A DNA stretch of 64,000 bases from Oxyruncus cristatus. Lineage: Eukaryota > Chordata > Aves > Passeriformes > Cotingidae. Below are positions 1 through 13,900 of the stretch, piece after piece; position 1 is the first letter of the stretch, and each line of letters begins with the position of its first letter. The translations under genes and the position numbers were made by a program. The notes below the pieces were generated by a model that was not told where the DNA came from, searched no databases, and worked only from the letters and a program-made list of their open reading frames with translations. The stretch spans positions 4,418,522 to 4,482,521 of the forward strand of contig VXAY01003150.1 of NCBI GenBank assembly GCA_013399855.1, given 5' to 3'.

Positions 1-1440
1 CCCTGCAGTAGCTCAGGGGCCAAACAGGAGCTGGACTGAAGGACCAGCACTTACAAATCACCCTCTTACATCTGAGGTGTCTGGATGGACATTCACAGGA
101 ACGTTTTTGTGCTCTCAAGATAATTGGCAGCCAGTGAACAATAGGAGAGGTTTCTGGCCAAACCCTAAGGCACAATATTGTCCCCATGTGTAAAGAGCAC
201 AGCGTTATTCCAACGGGAACCAGTTTTACTACTTGAAATAGTTCAAGAGTCAACCTCAATCAGTCAGCTGAAAAGCTGACAATTACCAGAGAATAACCAA
301 GTACGTGATTCACCTGCATTTGAGGGTGTTCCTTCCCATTTCATCCTAAAAAGTGCAAACTGAACATAATGTTCCTAAAAAACCCTACTAAATCTGTAAG
401 ATTTTTGTGCAAACTGGGATCATCATACACACAGTGTAAGATATATCTCTACAAGCATTTGTGGGTGATTGAAAACAGAGAATGGGGCTAAACACAACCC
501 CAGAGATGATGACAGGAATCTCATCCACACCTGATGGGTTTTCCACAAGCAGCACTGGACAGAGGTGTAAAGCAGGGGTCCATATTCGCTGGGTTGTCAT
601 CACCTGGACCCCAGCCCTGCAGGGCTGTAGGGACACAGAGTTTGCCCCCCACCAGAACCCTCCCTCAGCTGAGTGTCACACTGAAATGATTCTGTGCACA
701 CTGTTTTAATTGGATGACTGTCTTTTTTTACACAGGGCATATTTTTATGCCAGATTGGGTTTGTTTTCCTTTGCATTCTGCATTACTATTTGATGGATTT
801 AATCCCCTGTCCTGTTGCTCTAACAGGCAACATCCTGATTATTTTTTGTTTTCCCAAACTCTCCAGACCACCGAAGCATCTTCAGGACACTGAAAGAATT
901 TATTCTGCTCGGGAAGCAAAGGTTAAGAGACTTCCCATTGATCAGAAATTAATCACTAAAGGATCATCTGATTCAGCACAGCCCTGTTAGTGGCAACACT
1001 CTGAATCAAGAGCTTTCCAAAGACTAGGAGGGCAGATGGCCTCAGAAAATTAGCCTAGGCTGATAAGTAGAGCCCTCTTAAAGACAAACCTTATTAATGG
1101 CTGCTACACAGCTGTGGCACCTCTACTTGAGAAAAATCATGTGGGAAGCCACTGCCTTTCCACTAACTCTTCATGATAATCCCATGTATTGAATGATTTT
1201 GAGCCCACTTGAAAATACCTTACAGGGTTTGAAGTGGGTAAATGGCTCAACACAGAACATTGTATTTTCTAATAATAAAATACCACATCGTTAATCTTGA
1301 TAAATTGCTTTCTTTTGTTGGACTCAAAACTCAAGTCCTGATTCTAGAAAATCTATGGTTATACAAAATAATTAGTACAGAATGCTGACATTGTGAAATA
1401 AATCCTTTGGTAACTCTTAGAAATAAATTTTCACCAGGAA
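1..1440. other. unique non-coding DNA, nothing recognised
   Basis: Single-copy-looking, A+T-rich sequence. Every open frame is short and none resembles a known protein. I see no retroposon end, no RNA gene and no CpG cluster. Confidence 0.55.
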
Positions 1441-1545
1441 GATTTTTTTGTGCCTCAGGAGGTTTTTGTTTGTTTGTTGTTTTGTTTGGGGTTTTTTTGT
1501 TGTTGTTTGCTTGTTGTGTTGGGTTGGTTTTTCTTAACACCTTTT
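1441..1545. repeat. G/T-rich low-complexity tract, (TTTG)n-like
   Basis: An imperfect run of TTTG, TTG and T blocks of about 100 bases on the plus strand. On the other strand it reads as A-rich with CAAA units, like the A-rich tracts at 29.4 kb and 39.0 kb. It is simple-sequence DNA, and the minus-strand open frame through it (Lys/Asn/Pro/Gln-rich) is an artefact of composition. Confidence 0.8.
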
Positions 1546-2668
1546 TTATTAAAAATAAAAAATGACCACCAAGTGTCTTGGCAAATGATAAATGAAGAGA
1601 TATAAAGGGAGGAAAGACTGACAGCCAAAACAAGCTGCTCGTTAGGAAAATTACTTCACTGGGTAGTTGTTTTGATTGACCCCATCAATAAGGTCCTCTG
1701 AATACCTAAAAACATACCTGACAAGGAATCCAAAATCTGAATTTCTTATAAAAGACAGCAATGCAATTGTGACAGGCACACAGATGTGCTCTCAATCAAG
1801 AATTCCAGAGCATGCCCTATCATCATATTTTTACGTTACCTCAATAGAGAAAGCCTCAAATAACCTCTGTTTTTAAATTAGAAGGGAGTATTCTTCTATT
1901 TTTTGATAGAAAATTCTCTTCTTTTGAAGGCACTCTGGAAAATCACTGACTTGACCGCAGAGACCTTCTTGGGAAATTGGATGCTCCTTCCTATGGATGT
2001 AAAAACTCTACTGCTCTTCATGCCATTTTATCTAGGAAAAAATTGTGTGATCTCCCCATGAAACTGAATATTTGAAGTTATTTCACTTGAGCTTTTGCAG
2101 AGGTGTCCACAAGCTGCATTTGTCTAATTCTGTATTTGAAAATGTCAGACATTTTCACTAGTAAAAATTCAGTCTAAACTTCGAAACCTGGGAGGTGTTG
2201 GCCCATTTTAATTTAGCTTCTAAGCTAAAACTCAGGGCAGAAGAAAAAATATCCTAGAAGGTATTAATCTTCAAAATGTCAGAGATTCGAAATTAATTTA
2301 TCCTACCTCCCCAAATTATAATTTAAACTACAATATCATACTTCTAAATGCTAGTCAAACCTAAGACAATTCTTTCTAAACGGTCTTTGGTATGCAGAGG
2401 GACCTACAGAGGCTTGGCTAAGCTGGGCACCTTTGCTGCAGAAGAATTAGCAGGTTTTTGGGTTATATTTCCCCCCTGCTTTCCTGATGTTCCAGTCTAG
2501 GGAGAACCACGGAATTGCAGTGCCTCTCTGCAGTCCAGGAGACAGGCTGCACTCTGCTGTCTTCTCCTGCTTCTGCCAGCAGCACTCCAAGCAATCCAAG
2601 ATCTTCCTTGGCAATCCCAAACTAAGAACCTCTACAACCTTCCCGACTCAGACGTAGTCTGTAAAGTT
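1546..2668. other. unique non-coding DNA, nothing recognised
   Basis: A+T-rich to about 2350, then more balanced composition up to the CR1 3' end. No coding or RNA signal is seen. Confidence 0.5.
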
Positions 2669-2942
2669 TAGAATCACAGAGCATCCTGAGCTGGAAGGGA
2701 CCCACAAGGACCATCCAGTCCCACCCCTGGCCCTGCACAGACACCCCAACAATCCCACCCTGTCTCTGAGAGCGTTGTCCAAACACTCCTCGAGCTCTGT
2801 CAGCCTTGGGGCTGTGCCCACTGCCCTGGGGAGCCTGGTCAGTGCCAACCCCCTTCTGGGGGAAGAACCTGTTTCTAATATCCAACCTAACCCTGCCCTG
2901 ACACAGCTCCAGCCGTTCCCTCGAGTCCTGTCACTGGTACAC
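2669..2942 (-). mobile_element. CR1 LINE, 5'-truncated 3' end
   Basis: This is the terminal ~270 bases of a CR1 non-LTR retrotransposon, read on the minus strand. The plus strand begins with the reverse complement of the CR1 terminal octamers (gaatcacaga) and continues with gctggaagggaccca, as in the other CR1 copies here. The block encoding the C-terminal part of the CR1 reverse-transcriptase ORF and its 3' UTR follows. Homology stops near 2942, so the copy is strongly 5'-truncated, as is usual for CR1. It aligns along its whole length with the 3' part of the copy at 20.2 kb but is more diverged, so it belongs to another subfamily or is older. It has no coding capacity. Confidence 0.9.
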
Positions 2943-3735
2943 ACGGATAACAACCACTCTCTTTGCCTTTTCTACCCAATCCCAAAATGCCCATTACAGG
3001 CCAGGTGTTGTCTTCCAGTCCCATCCTCACCTTCCCTTCACTCCATTTCACCTGCACCATTTTGGACCTGCAGCACTCAGGGATGCCATGGATGCCACAG
3101 TGACACAATCCCACATCTAAAAAGCTCTAAAATAAAATGAGCTTGTGTTAGTAAAGCATCTCCCTTGGAGGTTTTTGCACCGATGAATCAACATTATTGC
3201 AACTAAGTCTAGACTCAGGGCAGACCTAAGACATGGAAATTATGTTGGTATCTCCAGGAGTCCATCAGGATTTGGGCATCAATCACACTGCACTTGATAC
3301 AATCAAATATATCCACAAAAATATTCACAAACACCCACTCAAACCAAACAGCTCTCGGCCCCACCTACACAGAATTGCTGGTTAATATTTTTGAATACAA
3401 TCATAAATATTTAAATATAAATGTAAATATATTTAGCTGACTCAGTATGCAGTGGGCTGGTATTTTCAAAGCTCCTGGAAGACTAAACTGCATTCCTCAT
3501 GCAGAGGATGAGAAGTTTTGAAAAAATCTGTCCCCCTTTAAATACCACATTGACAGCAAGCTCCCTATATTTCAAAAGGAATCATTTCCAAATTGAGGGT
3601 CAGAGTATAAGCTACGAGGTTTAGTGTATTAACTGTGAGATCCTGGGATGAAAAACACATGGAGCAAGTCCACTGTAAGTGGCCTGTCATGTGTTCGAAG
3701 TATATTCCGACCACTGCTCCTTGCACTTGAAAACT
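2943..3735. other. unique non-coding DNA with an AT-rich patch
   Basis: No gene is recognised. Around 3370-3440 there is a short AT-rich patch of repeated aaatat words. Confidence 0.5.
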
Positions 3736-3866
3736 AAAATTATTAAAATAGATATAATTTTAATAGTTGTTCAGGTACTTAGAGTATCAAGCATATTTTA
3801 AATGAATTTAAATTTTAATTTTTTAATGAATATTTAATTGGAATGAATAATTGTAATTAAATGCAG
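3736..3866. repeat. AT-rich block with a 9-bp inverted repeat
   Basis: About 130 bases of nearly pure A/T. It contains an inverted repeat: TATTAAAAT at 3741-3749 and ATTTTAATA at 3757-3765, separated by 7 bases. The block could melt or extrude easily, but composition alone also explains it. Confidence 0.5.
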
Positions 3867-4320
3867 AGAACTGAAAAACAGGGATAAATGTTGTTTACCA
3901 AAACTGCTTCCCATTACATCATTTGTGTTGCTTGACAGTGAAGAAAAACCATCAGTTTATCCCCATGACCAGTTCTTTGCCATTCTTACACAACTGCAGA
4001 CAAAGCTTTGCCTTAATCTTTCAGCTCAAACCAAAGCATTTCATGGTTATTCTCGAGGGCATGTGGTGACTCATGTCATAGTTGAGATAAAAAACCAGGA
4101 TTCCTGAGTATCTCACCAACTCCCATCATCTCGGATGAACAGCAGTGATCCACGGCAAGGAACATCATCACATGCTCAGCACTGGCCTCCGGCCATCCCA
4201 TCCACAGTCCATAACCACATTCCCTCCCTGCTGTGGCCCAGGCCATAGTGAACCTCTCCATAAAGGCACATGAAATTCCCATTCCAAAGAATTACAGTTT
4301 ATAGTAGGGAACCGCAATCT
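3867..4320. other. unique non-coding DNA
   Basis: No feature is recognised up to the point where CR1 homology begins. Confidence 0.5.
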
Positions 4321-5236
4321 GTTCTCTTCTACATCTTCCTAAATGACTTGGACTGAAAGGGATAATAAGCACGTTTCCAGGTGACACAAAACTGGGAGGA
4401 GCTGCTGATTCCCTCGAAGGCAGGGAGGGCCCTGCAGAGAGACCCCAACAGATCAGAGGGCTGGGAATCACCAAGCACAGGAAGTGCAACAAGGGGAAGT
4501 GCTGGATTGTGCCCCTGGGATGGGGCAGCCCCGGATGTACGGACAGACTGGGAATGAGAGGCTGGAAAGCAGTGGCAGGAGAGGGCCCTGGGGGTCCTGG
4601 TGGGTGCCAGTTGGCCCTGAGTCAGCAGTGCCCTGGCAGCCAGGAGGGCCAACCCTGTCCTGGGGGCATCAGGGAGGGGATTGTCCTGCTCTGCTCTGCC
4701 CTGGGGTGGCCTCACCTCAATATTGGGGCAGTTTGGGGGGACACAATGGAAGAAAGATATTAAGCAATTAGAGAGTGTCCAAAGGAGGGCAATGAGGATG
4801 GGGAAGGATTTGATTTTGTTGACTGGGAGGATTTGAAGCTGTGTGAGGACACTGAGGGCACTTGGTGTGTTCAGCTGGAGAAGAGGAGACTGAGGGGAGA
4901 CCTCAGTGCAGTTACCACTTCCTGGGAAGAGGAAAAGGAAGGGCAGGCCCTGAACTCTGCTCTGTGGGGACCAGTGACAGGACCGAGGGAATAGCCTGAA
5001 GTTGTGTCAGGGGAGAGTTTAAGTTGGATATTAGATAAAGGTTCTTCCCCCACAGGGTGGTTGGGCACTGAACAGGCTCCCCAGGGCAGTGGGCACAGCA
5101 TCAAATCTGACAGAGCTCCAGGAGCGTTTGGATGATCCTCCCATCCACATCTTGGGGATGGTCCTGTGTGGGGCTGAGTGTTGGACTGGGTGATCCTTAG
5201 GGCTCCCTGACAACTTGTCATATTCTGTGATTCTGT
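4321..5236 (+). mobile_element. CR1 LINE, ~0.9 kb 3' part with reverse-transcriptase remnant
   Basis: This is a sense-strand CR1 copy. It opens inside the reverse-transcriptase region: acatcttcctaaatgactt corresponds to the IF(I/L)NDL motif, and about 60 bases later gacacaaaactggga is the remnant of the FADDTKLG catalytic motif, with the first Asp context lost. The C-terminal ORF2 block follows (4440-4900), then the 3' UTR. It ends in the octamer-type terminus attctgtgattctg at about 5223-5236. Frameshifts and stops break the frame, so it is dead. From 4440 to 4760 it is roughly 95% identical by eye to the minus-strand copy at 20.65-20.95 kb, which marks a shared subfamily. Compared with that copy it carries an extra segment of roughly 40-50 bases near 4800-4860. 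Confidence 0.93.
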
Positions 5237-8200
5237 AAACCTACAGACAGGGTTTTATACAAAAGTCTGAAAGCAATGGAGAGAACTGAGGTAGAGGCTT
5301 TTTTTTTAAGAGCATAAAATTGCTTTTCCCTGTAACTGGGCTAAAGGAAACAGGGAAGAGCACACATAGGAAAGGTGTCTCTGCTACTGGGACCCTCTGA
5401 AACCTAAATCAAATGAGATGGAAGCTGTGCTTCACTGTAGAAGTAGTCCACAAACTTTTGCCTAGATTTCTAACAGGAACTTTACGTGAAGTATGGCCAG
5501 TAATTTTAGCAGCCACTCCTCCCCATTACCCCATGACAAAACAACAAATCACATCTTTGCAGGCGTGAGGGGAGGCAGGGCACAACAAACTGATGAATAC
5601 ATATTTTGAACAGCTTTTTAAGCCAGATCAGAAAGGCAGTGTGCCAAGACGTGTGCATACCACGCAGTGCTAGGACCTAATGAGTACATTTAAAATACCA
5701 TCTGCCTTCCAATAAACTGGATTTAAATAAAGCTGTGCAGTATAGGATGTCTGTTCCAGGAAAAACTGAATTTAAAGCCAGCAGTTCTCACCCCAGATGA
5801 GATCAAAGGTCAGCTGTGCTTCTGAATGACCTAGAACCAAAGGCAGGGACTGGGAAGGGGTCAATCAAGCAATGCAGTAGGATATCAAGACAAATTTCTG
5901 GGATTTTATTTTCTTTCTCCCTAGTAACTAAAGTAACAGTCCCTGGCTTTAATTCAAGGATACTTGGGATTCTCAAGTTTAAATGTTCAGCTTATCTGAG
6001 AGGGCAGATATAACTAGAGCTTTGTCAACTGACATCAGGCAAAGGGTGCATCTTTCTCTAATGAGCCCTGGAAAGCACAGCTACAACCATTTTAATTGCC
6101 AGAACAAACTCCTTGGGACTCCTCATTACTAGAAATGATAGGTTTTGATACATAACTAACCACTTCCACTCCAACCTAGCCTTCTGCACCACTGCACTTC
6201 AGCATCCCGTACTCAGGAGGAGGCCTGGGCTTGTCTAACCAGGCCATCAGGGCTGGAAAATGAAACTGCAAAGTCACAAGATATAAACGGCTGAAGTGGG
6301 TGACTCCAAACTGTTCTGCTCTGCTTCCTCCTATAAGAAGCCCTCTGTAAACACATCATTTGCTCTCCTTAAATCATTCCCCTCATGATTGTTTAATCAG
6401 TTCTTCTTCACATTTGTAAATGTTCCCCACCATTCCTTGCAAATGAAGAATACACACTCGCATATAATTAAGATCTAATCACTTAAAGACATAAACCTGG
6501 AATTAATGTTGCTGGCACACACATTTCAACAGCAACAGGGATCTCCTGTATTCATCTGTATGCAAACATGGTCACAAAAGCTTGCCACCTAGAAAAGCAG
6601 AACAGATGGGAAACACATCCAGATTAAGTGATTTCAAGGAATACTGGCACTGAGCTAAGAACTGGGCATGGATCTTGAAGTCCCAAGTGCACATGTTTTC
6701 CACAAGACCATTTATTTTCTGTCAACAGAAACCTTTGTGTGAGCCAAACCCAAAAAACAGAAGACAAATTAGGTATCAGCCTGAAACTCAGGTCCTGCAC
6801 AACAAATATAAGGTGTGATCCTTTTTCTTAAAATAAAATACTGATTATACTTAAGGATTCCCATCCTCCCTCTATTCAGTTTATTTAAAGCTAAACCAAA
6901 CTCTTAAAAGAACTAGTAAAGCAATTAGTGGATTACAGAAATAGCTGACTAAGTAACTGCACTGCAATAGCTGTGGTTGAATCACACCTGTACAGTTTCT
7001 CTCTGGAACATTTTCTACCCTGAGCTGGTGTTTCACCCAATATTACTGGGTTTGGAGAGTCTAGTATCTCAGCTGAAAATTAAGATTCCATAGTATCCTT
7101 CTTATAAAATTCACATCTCCCTATATTTGCATCCAGATTATCTTTATAGGTGTCCTTACTCAGTAGGCTCAGGCTATCTAGATATGCCACCTGATTCTGT
7201 GGTAAAAAACATCGAGGTGCTACAAGTCAACCCACTGCTGGTCTTCTCTCCCAGTCATCCCCCACATAATGTGAGATGAATAGACAAATGCTGATCAACA
7301 AATTTGATCCTGAGACCGCTTAAGAGAGGATTTTAATTTCTAGCACCTTGTCCATCTACCTCAGGGTCTGCCAGCCTGGTTCTGTCACTCTCATCCCTAC
7401 TGATGTTTTTCTGTAAAACACTCCCATTAATTTCAATGAGACTACTTGCAGAATAAAGTGAGAAGAAACCCAAGAAGTATCTGAACACCTAATGGTTCCT
7501 GTATCTGTCAATACATTTTTCCAACAATTCCTCCCTACAGAACTAAGCTCTGGGAGTTTTGTTCACCACAGACATGTTGACCGCCACCTCCCAAATCATT
7601 CCCTGCTGTTCATTACTAGATGATTCAAACTTGCAGCAACAGAAACACAATGCCACAGAACACTGGGCCATTAGAGAATAAGGCCAGCTCTTCAAACGTT
7701 TCAAATTCCACTAATTCTTCCACTGAAATCTTTGCTAAAGAGGCCTTTTCTATTAGTATGTTTCAACTATAAAAAAAAAAAGAAACTAATCTAGGGACAA
7801 ATCCGTAGATTAATGTTAAGCCCTTTTTTTCCCCTGCTATTATTATTAAATCTGCCTTTTTCTTCCACATTTTTGCAGGCAGTCTAGCAGGTTTTTGCCC
7901 ACGCAGTCCTATTAGGGAGCCTCCTTACTTCTCATGGCTCTTAGCAACACACACAGAGCACACACCCGGGGCAGCAACAACACGCTGGGAGGAAACAAAC
8001 TGTCTCCTTCACCCCCATACTGATGGATTCTGTGCCCATTTCACCAGTGTCATCAGCGTTCCGTGCACTTAATCACTGTCTCGATTCCGTATGCAAAGGT
8101 GGAACAGGGAAAGCAGCAGGACACAAGCAGTTCCAGAGATGGATTAGACATATGCACCAGCTTAAGTACTCCCCTCCCTTCAGATACTCCCTTTCAGCTT

Positions 8201-8640
8201 GGAGTGATAAGAATATGTTGAACAATTGGTGCAGTTTCATAGCAGAACTCAAATGATTTTACACTGTGCACCTGTGGCCCCATAAAGTCTTCCTGAAGTT
8301 TTTACAGTGTTTATTTGAATATTTAACATTCAGCAATGGAACACTGCTTTACAACTTTCCTACTTGACTTAGTGCTTGCTGTTTTATTTTGGCTACTATA
8401 TTGCCCACAGTTTTTATTTGCATAGAGTTGTTTCCCTAAAGAAATAAAAATGTATTTCAACTGCAGCAGCCTGGAATAGGAATAATTTTTCTCTTTCTTC
8501 TACCTTGTTCCCTTTACAAAATAATCTTGACTTGCTTGAAAACAGAAGCAAATAAAAAGATGGATTCCTGTCTTGTAAGAAGCACTCAGGTAAATGAAAT
8601 TCAGGCTTACCTTTCATATTGAAGCTTAAACTAATTATCA
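5237..8640. other. unique non-coding DNA, nothing recognised
   Basis: Long single-copy stretch. Open frames are all under 80 codons and resemble nothing known. I see no retroposon ends, RNA genes or CpG cluster. Confidence 0.5.
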
Positions 8641-8652
8641 AGTAATGAATAC

Positions 8653-8669
8653 ATGTAATGCATTATTAG
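8653..8669. promoter_or_regulatory. palindromic homeodomain-type site, copy 1
   Basis: The 17-base word atgtaatgcattattag occurs here and again, identically, at 10605-10621. Its core TAATGCATTA is a perfect 10-bp palindrome with two opposed TAAT half-sites, a layout bound by some homeodomain dimers. Binding is inferred, not shown. Confidence 0.3.
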
Positions 8670-10519
8670 GAGCCTAAAATTTTTCTTAAACTTCAGTGAC
8701 GATCTTCTACAACTAGGTTGCTAATAATTATCTGTGCAACGTTATCTGTTGCATCCTTACACCTCTTTACTGGCCTCAGGATAAGGCAGATATCAGGTTT
8801 ACATCTTCCTTAAGGGGCAGGATGTGTACAAAACCCATTTACTAAGTTCCAGTGCTTATGACTTGGACTGAAACGAGCCCTCTTAATACAAATTAAATCC
8901 TTTGTGAGTTTAAGTACTCTGAGTGTTTTTAGGTTGGGTTTTTTTAACACTTCTCCGCATGTACCTATTTTACTGCACGCAGTTTGACCTAATATTTCAA
9001 ATAACAGGGAAGCCAAGCTTACAATCACACTGGCATTCACTGCATAATGCTGACATGAAATCCTTTAAACCTTAAGATAAAAAAGAAATCCCCAAATCCA
9101 CTGGGCACCACCCACACACAGTTCTGGTACCACCTACACACAATGGCAAAGGTGCTCTGGCAAGAGGGGGATGAACTATTGTCCTTCTAGGACCTTTGCA
9201 AGCAAGACAACATCGAGTGATCCCTAAATCATCCCTAATTGCACCCATGGCTGGGTCACACCAGCAGGAACAGGTTGAGGAAACAGGCAGCTACCTCTCC
9301 TCCTCCCCTGCTCTCAGTACTGCAGTTATCTCTGAGGATTGATAGTCTCTCTATTTTCAGGTTAATAACTGACTTAGAGATGTAAAAAATTTACTCTAAT
9401 ACTCTTCTTGCAGAGGATTTTCCTCAGTCTGAGAACATTCATTCAAACACTGTCTGCCAAGAGCCATCCTTCTTGATTCATTCATGTATTTCATTGCAAC
9501 CTTTGGACCCAAATCCCATCCCTGTCTCTCAGGTGGACGAGCTTTCCCTCCTCTCCCCTGTGTCACAGTCTCCCTTTCAAAGGCTGGTCTCCTCTTCTGA
9601 GGGAATTTCTTTTCCAGGATCACTGGTGATTTTGTAGAGGGGCTGGCAGATGAGAAATACCATCCTCTCTATGCTACCTTTGCTTACCAATATCCTGAAA
9701 CATGTGATGCTTCCCAAGATCAAATATGCACCACAGAGAGAAGTATGAGGCAGAAATACGGGAAACGTGAACCTGCTGTGCAGCAATACCATCAAGAACG
9801 GATTTAAACACATAACTTCGTCTCTTTGGTATAACACAAGCTCACTTTTTCCTCTTGTTATTTCATCATTTACCTCAGGTAGGACAGGTGCTTTCTGAAA
9901 GGAGGAATGAGGTTTCCACAGAGTGCAGCTCTGCAGTCACCTCCACCTTCTTTCAATGTCAAGAGGCACAAAAATCCCCAAGGAAGCTGAATTTGTAGAG
10001 AAGAGGGAAAGGGAGAGTCCAGCTCAGCTGCATTACTCTTTTGTACTTTGGAAATGATTAATGTATTTCTGGAACTGTTTACAGAAATGCTTAACTGTAT
10101 TAAAGTCTCTTAAGAAAGTGCTAAATTCAAATTGACCAGAAATCCAAATATCAATCCCATGGTAAGGACAGAAACAATGTTATGGAATTCAGCTGGCTTA
10201 ATTTTAAGGTGGTGATTTTGAAAACATGAAACACACCTCCAGCCAAGAGGATCTAGAACTTCAATGTCCTGAAATGGGGACATTTTTAATTAGCCATAGC
10301 CAGGGATGCAGGGGAGGAGATTGACTCGACCAAAGCACCAGGAGTGTTCAGAGCATCACATGCTGAACAGTCCCAAGGAGCAGCTAAAGACAGTCCAGAG
10401 CTTTTTGGAGACAAACTACAATCAAAACACAGGTTATTATTGTAGTCACTGCCCCTTGCACTAGGCCATCGGGTAGATGAGGCTACTGACCATAAACCTG
10501 CCTCCTGCTCATAAACAAC
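8670..10519. other. unique non-coding DNA, nothing recognised
   Basis: No gene, retroposon or RNA signal is seen. Around 9105-9145 a cca-cc-cacaca word is locally repeated (ccacccacacaca, ccacctacacaca), which is trivial. Confidence 0.5.
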
Positions 10520-10930
10520 GACAGAACCTTAGACTAAAGAGAGCTGACAGTCTTGTAAATATCAATTACACATGAAAAATATGTCTTTGCAATTGCTTCT
10601 CCTTATGTAATGCATTATTAGCTCTGCTGGCATGTTCACTGTAACATGAGAGGGAAATAATTTAATAGACTGATTGAGGCACGGAAAAAAAAAGAATCTC
10701 TGTTACCAGCAGAAGTTAAAGGTTGCCACGGTGTTGCTCAAAGTGATTGAGATACCAAGTGAGTTCTGGTTTTGCATGAGTGTTAATGCCCTGCAGAACC
10801 CAGTGTTGATATAAATTTAGCTTCAGTCATGTACTTAAGGATACAGTGTTCAAGCTTGTGATCATCCTATAATGCAAAATAAAGCTAAATTAAAAGCTGG
10901 CCCAATGCATTTTTAAAATTGATATGCAAT
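10520..10930. promoter_or_regulatory. candidate conserved non-coding element
   Basis: An AT-rich stretch dense in TAAT/ATTA and ATGCA words, including the second copy of the palindrome-bearing 17-mer (10605-10621). It has no open frame of note and no repeat homology. The motif density resembles developmental enhancers in gene deserts, but I cannot see conservation from one sequence. Confidence 0.25.
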
Positions 10931-13900
10931 AATACAGCACCCATGGTATTAACCAGAGAGAAATAGGGAAAAGCCTAGAAGGAATCTCCACAGTATTTAT
11001 GAACTAGGACACTCAACAACTGATCACCAATGATCACTACAGAAGCACTTAAAGCCAACGAGGACCTGTTGTCCTTTTGCACTGCAGGAACTCATTCATG
11101 CTCTAGAGCTCATGGTGACAGTCACAACAAGCAGTAATTTTCCCAGCTGATACACAGAAGGTGGCACAGCCAGCTCAGAAAGGTAACAGTGAAATGTGGT
11201 GCACTGTAACAGGCTGCTGTAGGTGCACTCCCAGCTGCTGGGGATCTTCCTACAGACCTCCAAGTGTGTTGTTTGGTAGAGGAGTAGGATGGTACGCACA
11301 AGGTAGGCACCAAGCCTCCTGACCGACCTGGGATGATACAGCATTCCCACATGGAGCCCCACTCTGACATTTCACTCTCTTTCAGCATTCAGAAGACTGA
11401 AACATCAGTTGTTCTCTTTGTTCTCATACAATATTTATGTCCTCAGTAATCTCTCTCAACAGCCCAGAATTTTAAAAGACATTTGCCATGCCCTCCTCGA
11501 TTGGCCTTTCCATGAAGGAAAGGGACCTTGGCACTTCCCCTCTGCTTCGTGCAGGGTGTTTAACACTGCTGAGCTGCCCTGTTGGCACCTGCCCAGCTCC
11601 AACACACCCCTGGGATCCACCCTGTGCACTCTGCCCTTCCCTTCAAGCTGTGCACTCCACGAGTGGCATATTGCATTCTGTAGTCTTTTCACAAGTAATT
11701 CCTAACCTTCTATTTTTCTTTTGCAAGCTACCTAACCACTAAGCTGATACTTAAGGAATTATCCCAAGTCATTCAAAAATCTGTAATTTCAACACTCTGG
11801 AATAACTCCAGAGTTTCCTCCCTAATTCAGTAGTTTTTCCAGGTCAGTCATGAACACAGGGAATGCTACAAGCCCTAGTTACACTAAGGGTGAAATCTGG
11901 TCAGTAATACGTGGAACTGTCTGGGGGTTTTACCCTGTTTATTTACAATGGATACCGAAGTGACATTCATCTATAAATGCTTATTCTGTAACAGCTTGGA
12001 TACTTTAGGAGTCTTCAGTGAAAGGCTATTTTCAACCTTTTGAGAATACAAACACCACAATGAGCAGATCATTGTTCTTGATCTGCTCCTTCAAAGAGCT
12101 CTAACAGAACAATACTTCCTCTGAAAAGAGGTACTGAGTGTTTTCTACTGAAATTATATTCATTCATAGCTGAGAAAGGTTATCATTTTCCCATTTCATA
12201 AAAATATGTCTGGGATTAATACAAACTGCCAAAAGTGGCCCCTCTGAGGATACAATGTCCTCTATCACTGGAATACTGTGATGGAAGCTCCACGGCAAGG
12301 ATGGAATGACTCTCCTATTTGCATAATCTAATAAACAGAGGCTGTTCCTTGAAATAAAGTGAAACTTCTTAGGAAACAGAAGGTTCTTGATACAGTACAT
12401 ACAAATTTTGCAATGCACTGAATGAAGTCCTTAGTTCTGCAGCTAAGGGATGAAGCACTGTCCAAGGGGCAAGTCCCAGTCCCAGCTTTGACAATATCCC
12501 CTTGGGCCTGCCTTGGGATGTTCAGCAATACTTCCACGACAAGCCTTGCATCTGCTGGATTCACACAGCTCCATCTCTGTCAAATCAAATGCACCTGAAT
12601 CACACTCTCATTATACAGAAAAATTTTACTCAGCTCCGGGTCACTCATCATGACATGTTACACTCCAGATCCAGCTGCCAGATAAAACCCGGAAGACAAC
12701 CGCCACATGAGTTTCCCCGAGTCAGTCATCAATTTTCCCCAGCACTTTGCCACAAGTAAAATTTGTTGCTGCTGGTGCTACCATTTATCACAGAAACGAT
12801 GTAACTTGCCCTCCTCCAAAGAGCAGCTTCTCTGGTTTCCCTTACGCACAACACCAGGCTGTGCTACGCTAGGACCTGCAAGAACGGTGTAGCTCAGAGC
12901 CTGCTCTAAGGCACCACAGCAGCCCTTTAATCAACACTGCTCCTTCTGATTGTGACAGACGTGTTTTTAAAGGCCTTGCAACACTTTTCTTTAAAAAAAC
13001 CAAACGTTCCAGCCACTTGCTCTGACTCATTTCTAAGCATAGGTCCTAAAATAGGATCCGAGGACACTTAATTGCGTTCAGGACGCTGGCAGGAGGGAGG
13101 ACAGTAGTATGAAGACTTTAACACCGGCTCAGATCAATCATGGCTCAATTTTTGGAGCTGGCGTTCTTGGCTTGCCATGTACTGGGTAACAAGTGACTTC
13201 ATTAAGTTAAAATGGATCTTTAGCAACTATTTACAGGGCAGTTGCAGCCTGATGTTCCTGACATGTGCAAGGGGGGTGGTGTTCACACAGCCCTTCCATT
13301 CTTCAGCTTCTGTACCTTCTCAAACTTACCCCATCCTAAAAGGACGACGTGCTAAAGAGGATTCTGCAGGGTATCCCTTCTTATTTCTACCACGAAAAGT
13401 ACATCTAAATCCTTCTTTCATCAACTCTTCACTTCATGATAGTCAGTTCTGACCTTAAAGAAAAGATATGCGACACCCTCGCTCCTCCAGTAACCAGAGA
13501 CCCTATTTCCAGTATTAATATTTCTTATCCTATTTGGAGCCGCTTGTTTTTAACTAAGGGCTGAAACACAGAGCATCAGACAAGGGTGATTTGGAATTGA
13601 TGTTTTTCTTCCTGTTTAATCAAAGTTCAATCATATGCATCTTGAAAAGCCTTAGAACCGCAACAGCTCTTTGCTTCTGCTTTTGATCTCCCTGCAAAAG
13701 CATGACCACTACCAGACTCATTAAACACAGCGGGATGATTGCCCCCTGCTCAGGCTTTTTCAGCACACGGCATCCACAGCAAGCTCACGTTAATTCTGCC
13801 ATTCCTCCCACTGTGCAAACAGCCCTGTCTGCTGGGAACGTGCTAATCAGGCTCCGTAGGGCCGACTCACACACCATAAACACGTCACAACAGCAGGCTG

